Shown here piece by piece: positions 62,182 through 64,000 of a stretch of DNA of 64,000 nt. A program made the translations under genes and the position numbers. Numbering within the stretch: position 1 is the first letter of the stretch; each line of letters starts with the position of its first letter. This DNA is from Alphaproteobacteria bacterium (GTDB lineage: Bacteria; Pseudomonadota; Alphaproteobacteria; Rs-D84), in assembly GCA_017629245.1 (NCBI GenBank), contig JAGBXO010000002.1, forward strand, positions 62,001 to 126,000, written 5' to 3'. Under the pieces are notes generated by a model. That model saw only the letters and a list, made by a program, of their open reading frames with translations. It ran no database searches and was not told the origin of the DNA.

Positions 62182-62840
62182 ATGTGAAAATTGAACAATC
62201 GTGGAAAAATGCGCTAGGTGCAGAATTTGACAAGGATTACTTTGTTAAACTGACAGATTTTGTGCGCGGTGAGTATTTGTCGGGTAAAACGATTTATCCT
62301 GCGCCACAAAATATTTTTAATGCATTTAATTTATGTCCGTTGGACCAGGTCAAGGTTGTTATTATCGGTCAGGATCCGTATCATGAACCAGGGCAGGCGC
62401 ATGGATTGTGTTTTTCGGTTTTGCCACCAACACCAATTCCACCGTCGTTGGTAAATATTTATAAAGAAATTGAATCTGATCTGGGGCGGAAATCTGTCAC
62501 AAATGGTGATTTGACACACTGGGCAAATCAGGGTGTGTTGTTGCTGAATTCTACATTGACGGTTCGCGCACATGCGGCGGCATCGCATGCCGGGCGCGGA
62601 TGGGAAGAATTTACAGACAGTGTTATTCGTGCGGTATCTGCGCGCGAAAATATTGTTTATATGCTGTGGGGTTCGTATGCCCAGAAAAAAGCAGCATTTG
62701 TAAATCCAGAAAAAAATTTGGTGCTGCGCAGTGTGCATCCGTCGCCATTGTCGGCGTATAGGGGATTTTTTGGTTCCAGACATTTTAGCCAGGCGAATGA
62801 ATACCTGGCCAGGTGTGGTAAAGCGCCGATTGAATGGTAA
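62178..62840 (+). CDS. ung: Uracil-DNA glycosylase, family 1
   Basis: A 220-aa enzyme that removes uracil from DNA. GQDPYHEPGQAHGLCFSV is the water-activating loop (Asp about residue 62), LLLNSTLTV the uracil-binding strand and HPSPLSAYRGFFGSRHF the leucine-intercalation loop; the fit to Ung is complete. ATG 62178 overlaps the previous stop. It ends the JAMM/coiled-coil/HhH-GPD/ung run. Confidence 0.97.
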   Translation: MNVKIEQSWKNALGAEFDKDYFVKLTDFVRGEYLSGKTIYPAPQNIFNAFNLCPLDQVKVVIIGQDPYHEPGQAHGLCFSVLPPTPIPPSLVNIYKEIESDLGRKSVTNGDLTHWANQGVLLLNSTLTVRAHAAASHAGRGWEEFTDSVIRAVSARENIVYMLWGSYAQKKAAFVNPEKNLVLRSVHPSPLSAYRGFFGSRHFSQANEYLARCGKAPIEW

Positions 62841-62847
62841 GGGGTGG

Positions 62848-63405
62848 TTAAAAACTGTATGTCAGGCCCAGGCCATAAAATGCATATGAATTGTTTTCCG
62901 GTGCGGTATTGCCGTTGGAAAAATGTTGCATAAATATTTCTGCCGCAGTGCATTCAGATAGTCTGTATCCAGCACCCAGTTTAAAACCGAACAATAATTT
63001 TGAACCGATTCGTTCATTCTGTTGTGCTTGCATCCCGACACCAAGTCCAATGAAGGTGTACCAGTTGTCCCCATAGAATGGAATAACGTCTTCAGATAGC
63101 ATGGCGATTGGAATTGTGTATTTATCCCAATGCCAACCATATTTTTTACCATGTCCCAATGTTTGGATTATGTTTAATGACTTGCGTGCGTACATTCCAA
63201 AAAAATTGGTGGGCTGGGAATACTGTGCATGCAGCATTATAAATGGTACCCATTGTGTTGGTGGTGGTAACAGAAAACCGCTGTTTACCCCATAACCAAT
63301 ATGGAATGCAATCTGTTGTTCGTATCCGTTAAAAAAGGGGTTGTTTTCTGCGTGTACAGGAATTATATGCAGGGTAAAAATCAGTGCGTATAAAAATTTT
63401 TTCAT
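62848..63405 (-). CDS. PagL-like lipid A 3-O-deacylase (acyloxyacyl hydrolase family)
   Basis: A 186-aa outer-membrane protein with a Sec signal (MKKFLYALIFTLHIIPVHA). Eight-strand barrel character, ending in FYGLGLTYSF. LGAGYRLSECTAAEIFMQHFSNGNTAPEN has the H-x-S-N motif of the PagL active site (His/Ser) within the right strand; the third catalytic residue (Glu) could not be placed with certainty. Such enzymes trim lipid A on the cell surface and dampen host recognition. Start 63405; an upstream ATG at 63444 has no signal. Convergent with ung. Confidence 0.6.
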   Translation of the reverse strand: MKKFLYALIFTLHIIPVHAENNPFFNGYEQQIAFHIGYGVNSGFLLPPPTQWVPFIMLHAQYSQPTNFFGMYARKSLNIIQTLGHGKKYGWHWDKYTIPIAMLSEDVIPFYGDNWYTFIGLGVGMQAQQNERIGSKLLFGFKLGAGYRLSECTAAEIFMQHFSNGNTAPENNSYAFYGLGLTYSF

Positions 63406-63544
63406 AGTGATGCATATAGTATTATATTTATGGTTTGTGTTCAATTAATTTTATTAAAATAAATAATGATTTTAAATAAGAATAAAATCGTTATGTTGGT
63501 TTTTCTTGCAATTATAAAAAATATTGTTATAATGCGTGGCGTTT

Positions 63545-63619
63545 GGCAGCGTAGCTCAGTGGTAGAGCAGAGGAATCATAATCCTTTGGTCGGGGGTCCG
63601 AATCCCTCCGCTGCTACCA
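63545..63619 (+). tRNA. tRNA-Met (elongator; anticodon CAU)
   Basis: Acceptor GGCAGCG/CGCTGCT, D-arm AGCTCAGTGGTAGAGC, anticodon loop ATCATAA, T-arm GGGGGTCCGAATCCCTC and encoded CCA; 75 bases. The G1-U72 wobble and lack of a C1-A72 mismatch separate it from the initiator. A CAU tRNA can also be the lysidine-modified tRNA-Ile2; the elongator Met reading is favoured by its GGAATCATAATCC stem. Confidence 0.9.
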
Positions 63620-63620
63620 A

Positions 63621-63648
63621 GATTTCCCGGTTAACCGGGATTTTTTTA
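63621..63648 (+). terminator. Terminator of tRNA-Met
   Basis: TTTCCCGG-TTAA-CCGGGATTTTTTT directly after the tRNA. Confidence 0.85.
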
Positions 63649-63659
63649 TTTAGTAAAAA

Positions 63660-63732
63660 TTTTCCGATTTTGTCCGAATTTGTCAGTTTTAGCAGATATA
63701 TTTACATATAGTGGACATAATTTCGGACATAG
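63660..63732. other. Dyad-rich spacer beyond tRNA-Met
   Basis: TGTCCGAA (63671-63678) and TTCGGACA (63722-63729) form a perfect 8-bp inverted repeat 43 bases apart; TGTCC/GGACA motifs recur between. No gene. Possibly an operator or recombination site. Confidence 0.4.
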
Positions 63733-63758
63733 AAAACACCGCCTGTTTGGGCGGTGGG
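63733..63758 (-). terminator. Rho-independent terminator
   Basis: On the minus strand CACCGCCC-AAA-CAGGCGGTG followed by TTTTC, just past the stop of the partial gene. Confidence 0.75.
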
Positions 63759-63760
63759 GA

Positions 63761-64000
63761 TTATCGTGTGTTTTGCTTTTCTTTGTTAAATGCAGACAGG
63801 ATTTCTGTGGCATTGCGATGCAGATGTTGTTGGATGGTACGAAATGATGCTTTTTCTCCAATTTGAATCCAGCCACGGGGGTATTTTTCAAACTGTTTGG
63901 TTTTTGGATTGTATGAAATAAACGTGCTGTAAAATATTGCTGTTAAATCATACGGATCGTCATCTTCATCAATCTGGGACGAATGATTAGGTTGGTGGGT
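63761..64000 (-). CDS. C-terminal part of an unknown protein
   Basis: The last 79 codons and the stop of a gene that begins right of the window. Acidic then aromatic (DEDDPYDLTAIFYSTFISYNP), followed by a likely helical end (GEKASFRTIQQHLHRNATEIL). No family recognised. Confidence 0.6.
   Translation of the reverse strand, partial: THQPNHSSQIDEDDDPYDLTAIFYSTFISYNPKTKQFEKYPRGWIQIGEKASFRTIQQHLHRNATEILSAFNKEKQNTR

Overview
The window is an A+T-rich, gene-dense bacterial chromosome segment, most likely from a small-genome, host-associated alphaproteobacterium. Pointers are a DUF4167-type protein, an MJ0042 zinc ribbon joined to a DUF3426-like domain, a compact VirB3/VirB4 pair, a eukaryote-like (type 2) isoleucyl-tRNA synthetase, and a Gram-negative envelope set (LptD/LptF, SurA, LpxC/LpxK, OmpH/Skp). 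The species cannot be named from the sequence alone.

Layout. 1-0.7 kb is accessory: the start of a Panacea-domain gene, an intact tRNA-Thr and a detached tRNA-Thr 3' half. 0.7-4.5 kb (minus) holds an OmpH-like chaperone, an OmpA-type lipoprotein, a type IVb pilin, dnaX and a DUF4167 protein. 4.7-14.1 kb (plus) has three tandem PilV-like prepilin proteins, a zinc-ribbon membrane protein, a secreted protein, an RluA-family synthase and an 1137-residue cysteine-module protein. 14.3-18.7 kb has a 90-aa gene with a consensus promoter, then ileS behind an apparent leader-peptide attenuator, and nth. 18.7-31.8 kb (minus) is housekeeping: rpsO, truB, mutS, xseB, rlmN, surA-lptD-lptF, pheT-pheS-rplT-rpmI. 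31.9-40 kb (plus) is one run: mreC-mreD-mrdA-rodA-topA-dnaG. 40-45.2 kb has ychF, a SufB/SufD-like orphan, a secreted HEXXH protein and virB4-virB3. 45.2-45.5 kb is a 312-bp gene-free A+T-rich stretch where G-over-C strand bias changes; I propose it as the replication origin. 45.5-64 kb holds rpmJ, outer-membrane proteins, an ASCH-like protein, initiator tRNA with an integration scar, a lipid A block (DUF374 acyltransferase, acetyltransferase, lpxK, lpxC), a pilO-pilP-pilQ-pilR pilus assembly block, gyrB, a JAMM protein, two DNA glycosylases, a PagL-like deacylase, tRNA-Met and a truncated gene.

How the parts fit. The pilin gene (2.1-2.6 kb), the three PilV-like genes (4.7-8.6 kb) and the pilO/P/Q/R block (52.7-57.4 kb) look like pieces of one chromosomal thin-pilus machine of the R64 type, split over about 50 kb. 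Its secretin is not in the window. The rod-shape genes, lipid A genes and LPS-export genes form the envelope core. The strongest new observations are the ileS attenuator, the triple PilV-like locus, the cysteine-module protein, the origin candidate and two tRNA-end integration scars.
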